Below are positions 1-5,703 of a stretch of DNA of 6,291 bases, piece after piece. The stretch lies in the NCBI GenBank assembly GCA_937922955.1, contig CALAKO010000033.1, forward strand, positions 1-6,291, given 5' to 3'. The translations under genes were made by a program, and so were the position numbers. The notes below the pieces were generated by a model. The model saw only the letters and a list, made by a program, of their open reading frames with translations. It was not told where the DNA came from and searched no databases. How positions within the stretch are numbered: the first letter of the stretch is position 1; every line of letters begins with the position of its first letter. This DNA is from an uncultured Peptococcaceae bacterium (GTDB lineage Bacteria > Bacillota > Peptococcia > Peptococcales > Peptococcaceae).

Positions 1-55
1 TGCTCGTGTTTTTGTGTAGTTATTTTATTTTCCAACCGAAATTCGTGAAGAGCCT

Positions 56-92
56 AAAAAATGCTCTCAGCAAAAACTGAGAGCATTTTTTT
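56..92. terminator. Bidirectional intrinsic terminator
   Basis: A perfect 10-bp stem (61-70 ATGCTCTCAG with 77-86 CTGAGAGCAT) closes a CAAAAA loop. It is flanked by five A residues (56-60) on the left and a T run (86-92) on the right, so it works as an intrinsic terminator on either strand. On the minus strand it ends the unknown gene at 103-621. On the plus strand it would end whatever lies left of the window. The stem could extend through GCCTAA (52-57) pairing with TTAGGC (96-101). The first 50 bases hold no gene that can be identified. Confidence 0.9.
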
Positions 93-102
93 AACTTAGG
101 CT

Positions 103-621
103 TTAGGCTTCTTTTTTTAATTCTTCGGTTACAGTCACCTTGCTTTTGATACGCTTGTCGACATCAGCAAATAAACGAGATTGTGGACGATTCGGGTCAA
201 ACTTTGTTGGGTCGCCAGGGAAGCTTTGGTGACGATTGGCGAATGCTTCCATGCTTCCGACATCATCAAGAATTCCGCCAGCAGCTTGTGCTGCGCTGGT
301 TAGTGCGCTTAGTGTTGCAGAACCAGGCGTAGGAGCTACTGGTTTATCAGTGAGGATTTCGTCATACATAGGAGGAATATGAACATGGTATTCTTCAATT
401 GCATCGGAGCAGGTAGCACTTTGTTTGCATGTTGCATACGCTTCCAAACCTTCTGTTTGACGAAGGATATTGCGAACCTCTCTGAAAAAGCCAACAATGT
501 CATGCTTAAAGATTCTGGAAAGATGTGTTAATACACCTTTATTTTCGGATGGATGGAAAGTGTGAACAGTAACTTGCACCGAACCATTAGCATTTTGAGA
601 AGATTTTTCATTTAATAACAT
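103..621 (-). CDS. Uncharacterised protein, 172 residues
   Basis: I do not recognise this protein. The ORF is open back to 687, but I choose the ATG at 619-621 because AAGGGG lies nine bases upstream of it. The upstream ATG at 685-687 would fall on the predicted transcription start and has no ribosome binding site. The product looks soluble, with no signal peptide or membrane segment. The N-terminal part (residues 1-95) mixes beta-like and amphipathic segments, including a VQVTVHTFHP stretch, and contains its only two cysteines (65 and 71), spaced CxxxxxC. Residues 93-117 are rich in Pro, Ala, Ser and Thr and look like a flexible linker. The C-terminal part (118-172) is charged, with an FPGDPTKFDPNRPQSR segment and a Lys/Glu-rich end. 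The gene is monocistronic, with its own SigA-like promoter and a strong terminator, so it is probably expressed. No function can be inferred from its neighbours. Confidence 0.75.
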   Translation of the reverse strand: MLLNEKSSQNANGSVQVTVHTFHPSENKGVLTHLSRIFKHDIVGFFREVRNILRQTEGLEAYATCKQSATCSDAIEEYHVHIPPMYDEILTDKPVAPTPGSATLSALTSAAQAAGGILDDVGSMEAFANRHQSFPGDPTKFDPNRPQSRLFADVDKRIKSKVTVTEELKKEA

Positions 622-629
622 TTCATATT

Positions 630-638
630 TCCCCTTTC
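630..638 (-). promoter_or_regulatory. Ribosome binding site of the unknown gene
   Basis: On the minus strand AAAGGGG lies nine bases before the ATG at 619-621. It decides the start in favour of the 172-residue form rather than the 194-residue form beginning at 687. Confidence 0.7.
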
Positions 639-645
639 TGTGAAA

Positions 646-675
646 GATGGATAAGAAGTAAAACATCCATCCATC
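646..675 (-). other. Hairpin-forming repeat in the 5' UTR of the unknown gene
   Basis: GATGGAT (646-652) can pair with either of two overlapping ATCCATC copies (665-671 or 669-675), giving a 7-bp stem with a 12- or 16-base loop. It lies between the predicted transcription start and the ribosome binding site. It may be a small leader structure that affects mRNA stability or translation, or it may be incidental. Confidence 0.3.
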
Positions 676-692
676 GCGTTTATTCAATTCGA

Positions 693-721
693 ATTATAGG
701 GAGGCCTTTTCAAAAAAACAA
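693..721 (-). promoter_or_regulatory. SigA-type promoter of the unknown gene
   Basis: Read on the minus strand, TTGTTT (721-716), a 17-base spacer and a perfect TATAAT (698-693) form a SigA-like promoter. Transcription would start near 686, giving a leader of about 65 bases before the ATG at 621. A 10-bp palindrome AATTCGAATT (686-695) overlaps the -10 box and the start point and could serve as an operator, though this is only inference. Confidence 0.7.
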
Positions 722-770
722 GAGGATGATACGATTATCTTTCTGTTTTCATATGTAACCATGTAGGGGG

Positions 771-800
771 TTGTTAATACAATAAAATGATACCTATAAG
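771..800 (+). promoter_or_regulatory. Candidate promoter for the exporter leader
   Basis: TTGTTA (771-776), an 18-base spacer and TATAAG (795-800) resemble a SigA promoter reading towards the MFS gene. The resulting transcript would have a leader of about 185 bases that includes both terminator-like hairpins downstream. A second option is an extended -10 element (TG, T, TGTAAT, ending at 914) that lacks a good -35 box. Confidence 0.4.
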
Positions 801-852
801 CAATGCGTTTATAGATTCTATTTTTGGAAAACGAGTCGTGATTTTGTTTTTT

Positions 853-897
853 GTATGAAGAAACATACTGTTTGATGGATCATCAGGTATCTTTTTT
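853..897 (+). promoter_or_regulatory. Possible attenuator hairpins in the exporter leader
   Basis: Two mutually exclusive pairings are visible. GTATG (853-857) can pair with CATAC (864-868). Alternatively ATAC (865-868) pairs with GTAT (887-890) around an inner stem of TGATG (873-877) with CATCA (881-885), followed directly by six T residues (892-897). The second form looks like a weak intrinsic terminator and the first like an anti-terminator. The stems are short and AT-rich, so this is tentative. Confidence 0.3.
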
Positions 898-943
898 CGA
901 CAAAATGTTGTAATATATTTTTAAGGGAAGTCATTGTAAAAGA

Positions 944-974
944 AACGCGCACGAATGTGGGCGGTTATTTTTTT
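944..974 (+). terminator. Terminator-like hairpin just upstream of the exporter RBS
   Basis: In an AT-rich stretch, a GC-rich inverted repeat forms AACGC-g-CAC (944-952), loop GAAT (953-956) and GTG-g-GC-g-GTT (957-966). That is eight base pairs with one G-G mismatch and one bulged G. It is followed by A and seven T residues (968-974). The T-tract runs straight into the GAAAGAAG Shine-Dalgarno region of the MFS gene, so the hairpin would stop leader transcripts before the gene unless it is overridden. It may be an attenuator or the 3' end of a short leader RNA. Confidence 0.45.
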
Positions 975-991
975 GAAAGAAGATGATGATC

Positions 992-2443
992 ATGACAGAA
1001 CCTGTACAAAAAGTACAAATTGACGATGCGCATGCGCGTGTGTTTTTGCTTGCCATTTTGTTATCTGGCGTGGTAACCATGCTTAATACTTCAACGGTTA
1101 CAATTTCTCTTCCGACATATATGGCTGTTTTTAACGTAGATATTAATACTGTTCAATGGGTGGTTATAGGATATATGCTTCCTCTTGGTATGGTTATGCC
1201 ATTGAGCGAGTATTTGTGTGAGCGATACAGTTATCGAAAAGTTTTTTTGATTGCTATGGTGGCCCTGGGTGTGTGTTCGCTCGGATGTGCTCTGTCAATC
1301 AATTTCTTTATGTTGGTTGCGTTCCGGTTTTTAAAGGGCATCGCCGGCGGGATTATTATTCCATCCTCTATGGCGATGATTTACAGGTACGTGCCAGCGA
1401 AGAAACAAGCGGAATATTTGGGCACTAGCATGTTGTTTCAATCTTTCGGGACTGCGCTTGGCCCAACGATTTCTGGTTTGTTGCTGCAGGTTTCCAGCTG
1501 GCATGTCTTGTTTTTAATCAATCTTCCAATGGTTTTTTTGGTTTTGTGGGCAGCAAAGAAGAGCATCCCTAATGAATCCATTAATATGGATGTTGATCGA
1601 ATTGATTTTTGGGGCTGCGGTCAAGTCTCTCTTGGCAGTGGACTGGTCATGCTGGCATTTTCGATGGGCGATACATGGGGCTGGCGCTCAGTAACTTTCT
1701 GGACCTGCGTGGTCATAGGTCTGCTGCTTGTGGTGATTTTTGTTGTTCGTCAATTTCACACGAATCATCCGTTATTGAATTTCAGGGTTCTGAAATATAA
1801 GGCGTTTGCTTTTGCTATGCTTTTACAATGTGTCATTGCGCTGACACTCGGGATCAATGCGATTCTTTCGCAGTTTTATTTTCAGACTGGTTTGGGGCTT
1901 TCGCCGGCTGCAACAGGACTATTATTGCTCTGTCCGTCGATAATGATGTTGATTGGGAATGCAACAACCAATTTCCTGCATCGTAAAGGATTGATGAAAA
2001 GCTTGATTACAACCGGTATTATTTGCGCGCTTGTTGGAAATTTTGGATTGTGCAATTTGAGTCTTGAAAGCAATTTGGTATTTGTAATGTGTTGCTTTGG
2101 TTTGCGTTTTTTTGGCATTTCACTGTCGCAGATGCCGATGACAAATTATGGGTTGAGTGCTGTGCCACGTGAATTATCGGGACACGCTTCGTCCATGTAT
2201 AACTGGGGACGACAGCTTGTACAAACCGTGTCGACCAATATTTTAACGGTGCTGTTAAGCATGAACTTGACGCGTTATTATTTAGCATCTGGAAATACGG
2301 GAACTCCGGATGAAGGGTCGCTAGCTTATCGTGAAGCAGCAGTAAAAGCCGTAAATACAGACTATATTTATATTGCAATCTTTTTAGTTATTGCATTGAT
2401 TTGTACCTTTTTCATTCGTCCGGCAAAGCAAAAAATGGAATAA
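992..2443 (+). CDS. MFS transporter, DHA2 (EmrB/QacA/LmrB-like) family, likely multidrug exporter
   Basis: This is a polytopic inner-membrane protein of 483 residues, the usual size for the 14-TM DHA2 drug:H+ antiporters. The first helix carries LNTSTVTISLP (31-41), the family's TM1 motif, with Asn where many members have Asp. A degenerate motif A follows TM2 (PLSEYLCERYSYRK, 70-83), motif C is GTALGPTISG (153-162), and SWHVLFLINLP (169-179) matches the family's SWRWLFxINLP signature. Hydrophobic helices continue to residue 475 and the tail is short and basic. I chose the ATG at 992 because AGAAG (978-982) is nine bases upstream. ATGs at 983 and 986 are in frame but lie against the purine tract. 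The gene stands alone, with no MFP partner and no adjacent regulator, and is preceded by an attenuator-like leader. It probably exports toxic compounds, but its substrate cannot be read from the sequence. Confidence 0.9.
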   Translation: MTEPVQKVQIDDAHARVFLLAILLSGVVTMLNTSTVTISLPTYMAVFNVDINTVQWVVIGYMLPLGMVMPLSEYLCERYSYRKVFLIAMVALGVCSLGCALSINFFMLVAFRFLKGIAGGIIIPSSMAMIYRYVPAKKQAEYLGTSMLFQSFGTALGPTISGLLLQVSSWHVLFLINLPMVFLVLWAAKKSIPNESINMDVDRIDFWGCGQVSLGSGLVMLAFSMGDTWGWRSVTFWTCVVIGLLLVVIFVVRQFHTNHPLLNFRVLKYKAFAFAMLLQCVIALTLGINAILSQFYFQTGLGLSPAATGLLLLCPSIMMLIGNATTNFLHRKGLMKSLITTGIICALVGNFGLCNLSLESNLVFVMCCFGLRFFGISLSQMPMTNYGLSAVPRELSGHASSMYNWGRQLVQTVSTNILTVLLSMNLTRYYLASGNTGTPDEGSLAYREAAVKAVNTDYIYIAIFLVIALICTFFIRPAKQKME

Positions 2444-2449
2444 AGAAAT

Positions 2450-2484
2450 AAAAAATGCAGTCCTATTATCGGACTGCATTTTTT
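2450..2484. terminator. Bidirectional intrinsic terminator shared by the exporter and yebC
   Basis: A perfect 9-bp stem (2455-2463 ATGCAGTCC with 2471-2479 GGACTGCAT) encloses a TATTATC loop. An A run lies to the left and a T run (2479-2484) to the right. It sits between the convergent MFS and yebC stop codons, and overlaps neither coding region. Confidence 0.93.
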
Positions 2485-2485
2485 A

Positions 2486-3202
2486 TTATTGAGCCATGTT
2501 GCTGTATACGTTTTGTACGTCGTCGTCTTCTTCGAGGGCATCAAGAAGCTTTTGCATGCTCTTTGCTTTGTCGGCAGGCACTTCTGTGTAGTTTGATGGC
2601 AGCATGGTGATATCGCCAGAAAGAACTGGAATATTTGCGCCATCAATAGCATCGCGTACGGTAACATAATCTTCAGGAGCGGTGATGATTTCATAATGGC
2701 TGTCTTCAATGGCAAAATCTTCAGCACCAGCTTCCAGAACCAATTCCATCAGCTCGTCTTCGCTCATTGGGCATGCTTCTTTTTCAATGGCGATGGCTCC
2801 TTTGCGTTCAAACATAAAACTTACACAGCCATCGGTGCCAAGATTGCCGCCACAACGATCAAGATGATGGCGGACGTTACCGGCGGTACGATTTTTATTG
2901 TCGGTCAGACATTCGATGATCAGAGCGACGCCGCCAGGGCCATAACCTTCGTAAGTGATATGTTCATATTTTTCGCCATCGGTAGCACCAATACCTTTTT
3001 TAATGGCACGGTTGATGTTATCGTTTGGCATGTTGTCTGCTTTAGCTTTATCAATAGCTAATTTTAAAGCAGCATTATAGGCTGGGTCACCGCCGCCTTG
3101 ACGAGCAGCTACAGTAATGTTGCGTGCGTGTTTGGTGAATGCGGTAGAACGCAGACTATCCATTTTATTTTTCTTTCCTTCAATATTATGAATACGACCC
3201 AT
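2486..3202 (-). CDS. yebC: YebC/PmpR-family (DUF28, TACO1-like) protein
   Basis: This 238-residue protein has the typical family length and signatures. It opens with a basic MGRIHNIEGKKNKMD segment where many members have MAGHSKWANIKHRK. It continues with TKHARNITVAARQGGGDP, LAIDKAKADNMPNDNINRAIKKG and YEGYGPGGVALIIECLTDN, then NVRHHLDRCGGNLGTDGCVSFMFERKG in shorter conserved blocks, and an acidic C-terminus (LEEDDDVQNVYSN). Members were long annotated as transcriptional regulators. More recent work links bacterial YebC proteins and mitochondrial TACO1 to relieving ribosome stalling on proline-rich stretches. The start is well supported: AAGGAG lies eight bases before the ATG, behind a near-consensus promoter. 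It is monocistronic, divergent from dut and convergent with the exporter. Which YebC subfamily it belongs to I cannot say, so its exact role is open. Confidence 0.96.
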   Translation of the reverse strand: MGRIHNIEGKKNKMDSLRSTAFTKHARNITVAARQGGGDPAYNAALKLAIDKAKADNMPNDNINRAIKKGIGATDGEKYEHITYEGYGPGGVALIIECLTDNKNRTAGNVRHHLDRCGGNLGTDGCVSFMFERKGAIAIEKEACPMSEDELMELVLEAGAEDFAIEDSHYEIITAPEDYVTVRDAIDGANIPVLSGDITMLPSNYTEVPADKAKSMQKLLDALEEDDDVQNVYSNMAQ

Positions 3203-3240
3203 TCATATCTCTCCTTAGGTTTAATTTATGCGCATTTTTT

Positions 3241-3269
3241 ATTATAATAGTAGAGATGGCGTATTTCAA
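3241..3269 (-). promoter_or_regulatory. Near-consensus SigA promoter of yebC
   Basis: On the minus strand TTGAAA (3269-3264), a 17-base spacer and TATAAT (3246-3241) form an almost perfect SigA promoter. Transcription would start near 3234, leaving a leader of about 30 bases with AAGGAG ahead of the yebC ATG. The same DNA is open in the dut reading frame, which argues against a dut start at 3228. Confidence 0.88.
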
Positions 3270-3293
3270 TGGATATTAAGAAAAAAATTCATC

Positions 3294-3330
3294 TTGACAC
3301 CGTACAAAGATTTGAAAGCGCTTATACAAT
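3294..3330 (+). promoter_or_regulatory. Candidate dut promoter region
   Basis: A perfect TTGACA (3294-3299) and a good -10-like TACAAT (3325-3330) are present, but they are 25 bases apart, too far for a standard SigA promoter. TACAAT with CGTACA (3301-3306) at 18 bases is a weaker alternative. Some promoter is expected here because dut has no upstream gene on its strand. Confidence 0.35.
3313..3326 (+). promoter_or_regulatory. cre-like operator (CcpA/LacI-family type)
   Basis: TGAAAGCGCTTATA matches 12 of 14 positions of the idealised catabolite-responsive element TGAAAGCGCTTTCA, including the central GAAAGCGCTT. It lies within the likely dut promoter region, next to the candidate -10 box. 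Binding by CcpA or another LacI-family protein is inference only. Confidence 0.35.
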
Positions 3331-3335
3331 ATGCA

Positions 3336-3352
3336 CTGTATTCTCAATACAG
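3336..3352. repeat. Perfect 17-bp palindrome upstream of dut
   Basis: CTGTATT (3336-3342) and AATACAG (3346-3352) form a perfect inverted repeat around CTC, just downstream of the candidate dut promoter and 19 bases before its ribosome binding site. No T-tract follows, so it is not a terminator. It fits an operator for a dimeric repressor or a small 5' UTR hairpin. It resembles a proteobacterial LexA box (CTG...CAG), but the spacing is one base too long. Confidence 0.5.
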
Positions 3353-3370
3353 GAAAAGACTATCATCAAA

Positions 3371-3377
3371 GAAAGGA
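3371..3377 (+). promoter_or_regulatory. Ribosome binding site of dut
   Basis: GAAAGGA lies nine bases before the GTG at 3387. Together with the family's normal N-terminus it decides the dut start. Confidence 0.7.
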
Positions 3378-3386
3378 CCGATTACC

Positions 3387-3908
3387 GTGATTAAGTTTGA
3401 AAAAATTTCTTGGCCGCAGTTTTTGGGCGACTGGCGTCATAGAAATGAAGAGCGTCTCGAACAGCCTGCGGAAGTGTACGGAGCTATTCGTTTGCCGGAG
3501 CGAGCAACAGCTGGTGCCGCAGGGTATGATTTTTTTGCACCGTATGCATTTACTCTTCATCCAGGTGAACAAATCACTATTTTAACAGGTTTGCGCGCTT
3601 GCATGCCAAAGGACGTGGTACTGATCCTGGCTCCGCGAAGCGGTCAGGGTATTCGACATAAATTGCAACTAATGAATACGGTAGGTATTATTGATTCTGA
3701 TTATCAGAACGCAGATAACGAAGGACACATTATGATTGCTCTTTATAATGATCATCCAGATAAACAAGCGGTTCTCAAAGTAGAAAAAGGTCAGGCATTT
3801 GCTCAAGGAATTTTTCTACCATATTTATTAACAAATGACGACCAAGCTTCTGCATCAAGAACAGGTGGATTTGGCAGTACTGACGAAAAAAATCTTGACA
3901 AAAACTAA
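3387..3908 (+). CDS. dut: dUTP diphosphatase (trimeric dUTPase)
   Basis: It hydrolyses dUTP to dUMP and pyrophosphate, keeping uracil out of DNA and supplying dUMP for thymidylate synthesis. All five motifs of the trimeric dUTPase family are present in order: I, AGAAGYDFF (43-51); II, PRSGQG (83-88); III, LMNTVGIIDSDY (95-106) with the catalytic Asp at 103 and the base-stacking Tyr at 106; IV, EKGQAFAQG (133-141); V, RTGGFGST (158-165), the glycine-rich flexible tail. The DSDYQNADNEGHI form after motif III is of the kind seen in Firmicutes and their phages. I start at GTG 3387 (173 residues), behind GAAAGGA. The frame is open back to an ATG at 3228, but that lies across the yebC promoter and has no ribosome binding site. 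The N-terminal 35 residues are somewhat longer than in minimal dUTPases. The ylxM promoter overlaps its 3' end. Confidence 0.93.
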   Translation: MIKFEKISWPQFLGDWRHRNEERLEQPAEVYGAIRLPERATAGAAGYDFFAPYAFTLHPGEQITILTGLRACMPKDVVLILAPRSGQGIRHKLQLMNTVGIIDSDYQNADNEGHIMIALYNDHPDKQAVLKVEKGQAFAQGIFLPYLLTNDDQASASRTGGFGSTDEKNLDKN

Positions 3909-3923
3909 GAAATGAGATATAGT
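3895..3923 (+). promoter_or_regulatory. SigA promoter of the ylxM-ffh-rpsP-khpA operon, inside the end of dut
   Basis: TTGACA (3895-3900), a 17-base spacer and TATAGT (3918-3923) form a near-consensus promoter. Its -35 box lies within the last codons of dut. Transcription would start near 3930. No terminator separates dut from ylxM, so read-through from dut is also likely. Confidence 0.85.
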
Positions 3924-3930
3924 ATCGAAG

Positions 3931-3952
3931 TGTCAAGTCGAAAAGGTTGACA
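3931..3952 (+). repeat. Inverted repeat in the ylxM leader
   Basis: TGTCAA (3931-3936) and TTGACA (3947-3952) form a 6-bp inverted repeat around ten bases, starting at the predicted transcription start and ending just before the GAGGTG Shine-Dalgarno site. It could be an operator or a hairpin that limits ribosome access. It is short enough to be chance. Confidence 0.35.
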
Positions 3953-3963
3953 GAGGTGCTAAC

Positions 3964-4326
3964 ATGTCATTTTCTATGGATTACAGAAATAGAATGATCT
4001 GTCTGTTTGACTGTTACAGCGAGCTGTTGACAGAAAAGCAGAGGGAGTTGTTTCAATACTATTTTGATGATGACCTTTCGCTTGCGGAAATATCCGATCT
4101 TGTCGGGACAAGCCGTCAGGCCGTTCACAACAGCATTACGCGTTGTGAAGAGTCGCTGGAATCTTTTGAGAAATCTCTGGGTGTCTTTCAACGTTCAATA
4201 GAGGTTGACGATGCTCTGGATCATGCAATTAAGGCTATTGAAACTGGGTTGCAGACAGGAGAATGGTCATCGAATGATTTCGAAGAGGTATTGATACAAC
4301 TAAAAACAATCAGAAAGGCTGATTAA
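3964..4326 (+). CDS. ylxM: YlxM-family helix-turn-helix protein, SRP-associated
   Basis: This 120-residue protein belongs to the YlxM/p13 (UPF0122) family, which is almost always encoded directly before ffh. It has a sigma-70 region-4-like helix-turn-helix. LTEKQRELFQYYFDDDLS (22-39) leads into the HTH LAEISDLVGTSRQAVHNSI (40-58), followed by a coiled amphipathic segment (ESLESFEKSLG, 63-73) and a longer C-terminal helical tail than the core domain needs. In streptococci YlxM has been shown to bind SRP components and modulate Ffh GTPase activity. DNA binding is suggested by the fold but unproven. GAGGTG lies five bases before the ATG. The ffh GTG begins two bases after the stop, so the two are probably translationally coupled. 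Confidence 0.93.
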   Translation: MSFSMDYRNRMICLFDCYSELLTEKQRELFQYYFDDDLSLAEISDLVGTSRQAVHNSITRCEESLESFEKSLGVFQRSIEVDDALDHAIKAIETGLQTGEWSSNDFEEVLIQLKTIRKAD

Positions 4327-4328
4327 TC

Positions 4329-5678
4329 GTGGCACTTGATGGATTAAGCGAAAGACTACAAGATGCCTTTGCGAAATTGAAAGGTAAAGGTAAAATCAGC
4401 GAACAAGATATTAAAGATGTGCTTCGTGAAGTACGTGTGGCTTTGTTGGAAGCGGATGTTAACTATAAAGTCGTTAAAAGCTTTGTAGGTAATATCAAAG
4501 ACAGAGCCATGGGCGCTGATGTAATGGAAAGCCTTACCCCTGGGCAACAAGTCGTGAAAATCGTTCATGACGAATTGACACAGTTGATGGGTGGCGAAAC
4601 AAAGAAGATCTCGATTAGTTCAAAACCGCCAACCATTATTATGATGGTTGGGCTGCAGGGGTCTGGTAAAACGACCTCAACAGGGAAGTTGGCGCGCTAC
4701 TTGAAGGATAAGATGCACAAGAGACCGCTTTTGGTGGCTTGTGATGTGTATCGTCCAGCAGCCATTCAGCAGTTGTCTGTTTTGGGACAGCAGTTGGAGA
4801 TCCCTGTTTTTGAAGAAGGCACAGAACGTTCACCCGTCGATATTGCAACTGATGGCGTTGCTCATGCTAAGGCGCATGGCAATGATGTTGTGATCATCGA
4901 CACAGCTGGTCGTTTGCATATTGATGAAGTTCTCATGCAGGAACTTGTGGCGATCAAAGAATCCGTTGAACCGCATGAAATATTGCTGGTTGTTGATGCA
5001 ATGACCGGTCAAGATGCGGTAAACGTAGCGGAACACTTTAATGATAACCTGGATATTACCGGCGTTGTGTTGACGAAATTAGATGGTGACACAAGAGGCG
5101 GTGCAGCACTTTCCGTTAAAAGTGTAACAGGAAAGCCTATCAAGTTTACCGGGATGGGTGAGAAGCTCGATGCACTCGAACCTTTCCATCCAGATCGAAT
5201 GGCTTCACGCATACTTGGGATGGGCGATATCCTGACCCTCATTGAAAAAGCTGAGGCAGAATTTGACCAGAAACAAGCGGCGGAACTTCAGGAAAAGATC
5301 AAAACGCAGTCGTTCACTTTGGAAGACTACCTGAATCAAATGGATCAGTTGCAGGGAATGGGTGATCTGGAATCTATGATTTCGATGATTCCAGGTGTAA
5401 GTAAAAAAATGCTCAAGAACGTAAAGCTTGACGCAAAGGAAATGGACCATACCCGTGCGATTATTCTTTCTATGACACCAGAAGAACGTCGTAACACGAA
5501 GATAATTAACGGGAGTCGCAGAAAACGTATCGCGGCTGGATGTGGACTTAAAGTCCAGGATGTGAATCGGTTGATCAAGCAGTTTGAACAATCTCAAACA
5601 TTTATGAAGCAATTTGGAGCCATGGCAAGTGGCAAAGGCGGCAAAAAAGCGCGCCTGCCATTTCTAGGCTTGAAATAA
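4329..5678 (+). CDS. ffh: Signal recognition particle protein Ffh (SRP54 GTPase)
   Basis: Ffh binds signal sequences emerging from the ribosome together with SRP RNA, and delivers the complex to FtsY at the membrane through paired GTPases. At 449 residues it is of normal length. The N domain (1-90) includes LREVRVALLEADVNYKVVK. The G domain carries the P-loop GLQGSGKTT (108-116), DVYRPAAIQQL (139-149), DTAGR (191-195), TKLDGD (249-254) and the closing EPFHPDRMASRILGMGD (284-300). The M domain has the Met-rich finger region (MDQLQGMGDLESMISMIPG, 338-356) and the RNA-binding SRRKRIAAGCG (396-406), with Cys at 405 where Ser is usual. The C-terminus is short and basic rather than a long Met-rich tail. 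Translation starts at GTG 4329, with AAAGG ten bases upstream inside ylxM. It is followed after 25 bases by rpsP. Confidence 0.98.
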   Translation: MALDGLSERLQDAFAKLKGKGKISEQDIKDVLREVRVALLEADVNYKVVKSFVGNIKDRAMGADVMESLTPGQQVVKIVHDELTQLMGGETKKISISSKPPTIIMMVGLQGSGKTTSTGKLARYLKDKMHKRPLLVACDVYRPAAIQQLSVLGQQLEIPVFEEGTERSPVDIATDGVAHAKAHGNDVVIIDTAGRLHIDEVLMQELVAIKESVEPHEILLVVDAMTGQDAVNVAEHFNDNLDITGVVLTKLDGDTRGGAALSVKSVTGKPIKFTGMGEKLDALEPFHPDRMASRILGMGDILTLIEKAEAEFDQKQAAELQEKIKTQSFTLEDYLNQMDQLQGMGDLESMISMIPGVSKKMLKNVKLDAKEMDHTRAIILSMTPEERRNTKIINGSRRKRIAAGCGLKVQDVNRLIKQFEQSQTFMKQFGAMASGKGGKKARLPFLGLK

Positions 5679-5689
5679 CTATTAATATA

Positions 5690-5698
5690 AGGAGGTGA
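5690..5698 (+). promoter_or_regulatory. Strong ribosome binding site of rpsP
   Basis: AGGAGGTGA is complementary to the 3' end of 16S rRNA over nine bases. AGGAGG ends eight bases before TTG 5704. The GTG inside it (5695) is in frame with rpsP but is part of the Shine-Dalgarno sequence, not a start. Confidence 0.88.
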
Positions 5699-5703
5699 CA
5701 TCA

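Noticed and set aside
1..50. Possible 3' end of an upstream plus-strand gene
   Set aside because: Short open stretches end at several stops, and none gives a recognisable protein end, so no gene was called.
787..858. A 23-codon ORF (starting MIPISNAF) in the exporter leader that ends in the first hairpin
   Set aside because: It lacks a Shine-Dalgarno site and would begin inside the candidate promoter, so it is not likely to be a leader peptide.
855..875. A tiny ORF MKKHTV inside the leader hairpins
   Set aside because: No ribosome binding site is present upstream and six codons are expected by chance.
1024..1040. GC-rich palindromic stretch near the start of the exporter gene
   Set aside because: It lies in coding sequence and is explained by the codons for Asp-Ala-His-Ala-Arg; no partner motif is evident.
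2696..3061. Plus-strand ORF of 121 codons opposite yebC
   Set aside because: It is an antisense shadow of a strongly conserved YebC gene, with no ribosome binding site and no recognisable product.
3336..3352. LexA (SOS) box upstream of dut
   Set aside because: The CTG...CAG spacing is 11 bases rather than the 10 of the proteobacterial box, and Gram-positive LexA boxes have a different sequence (GAAC...GTTC type).
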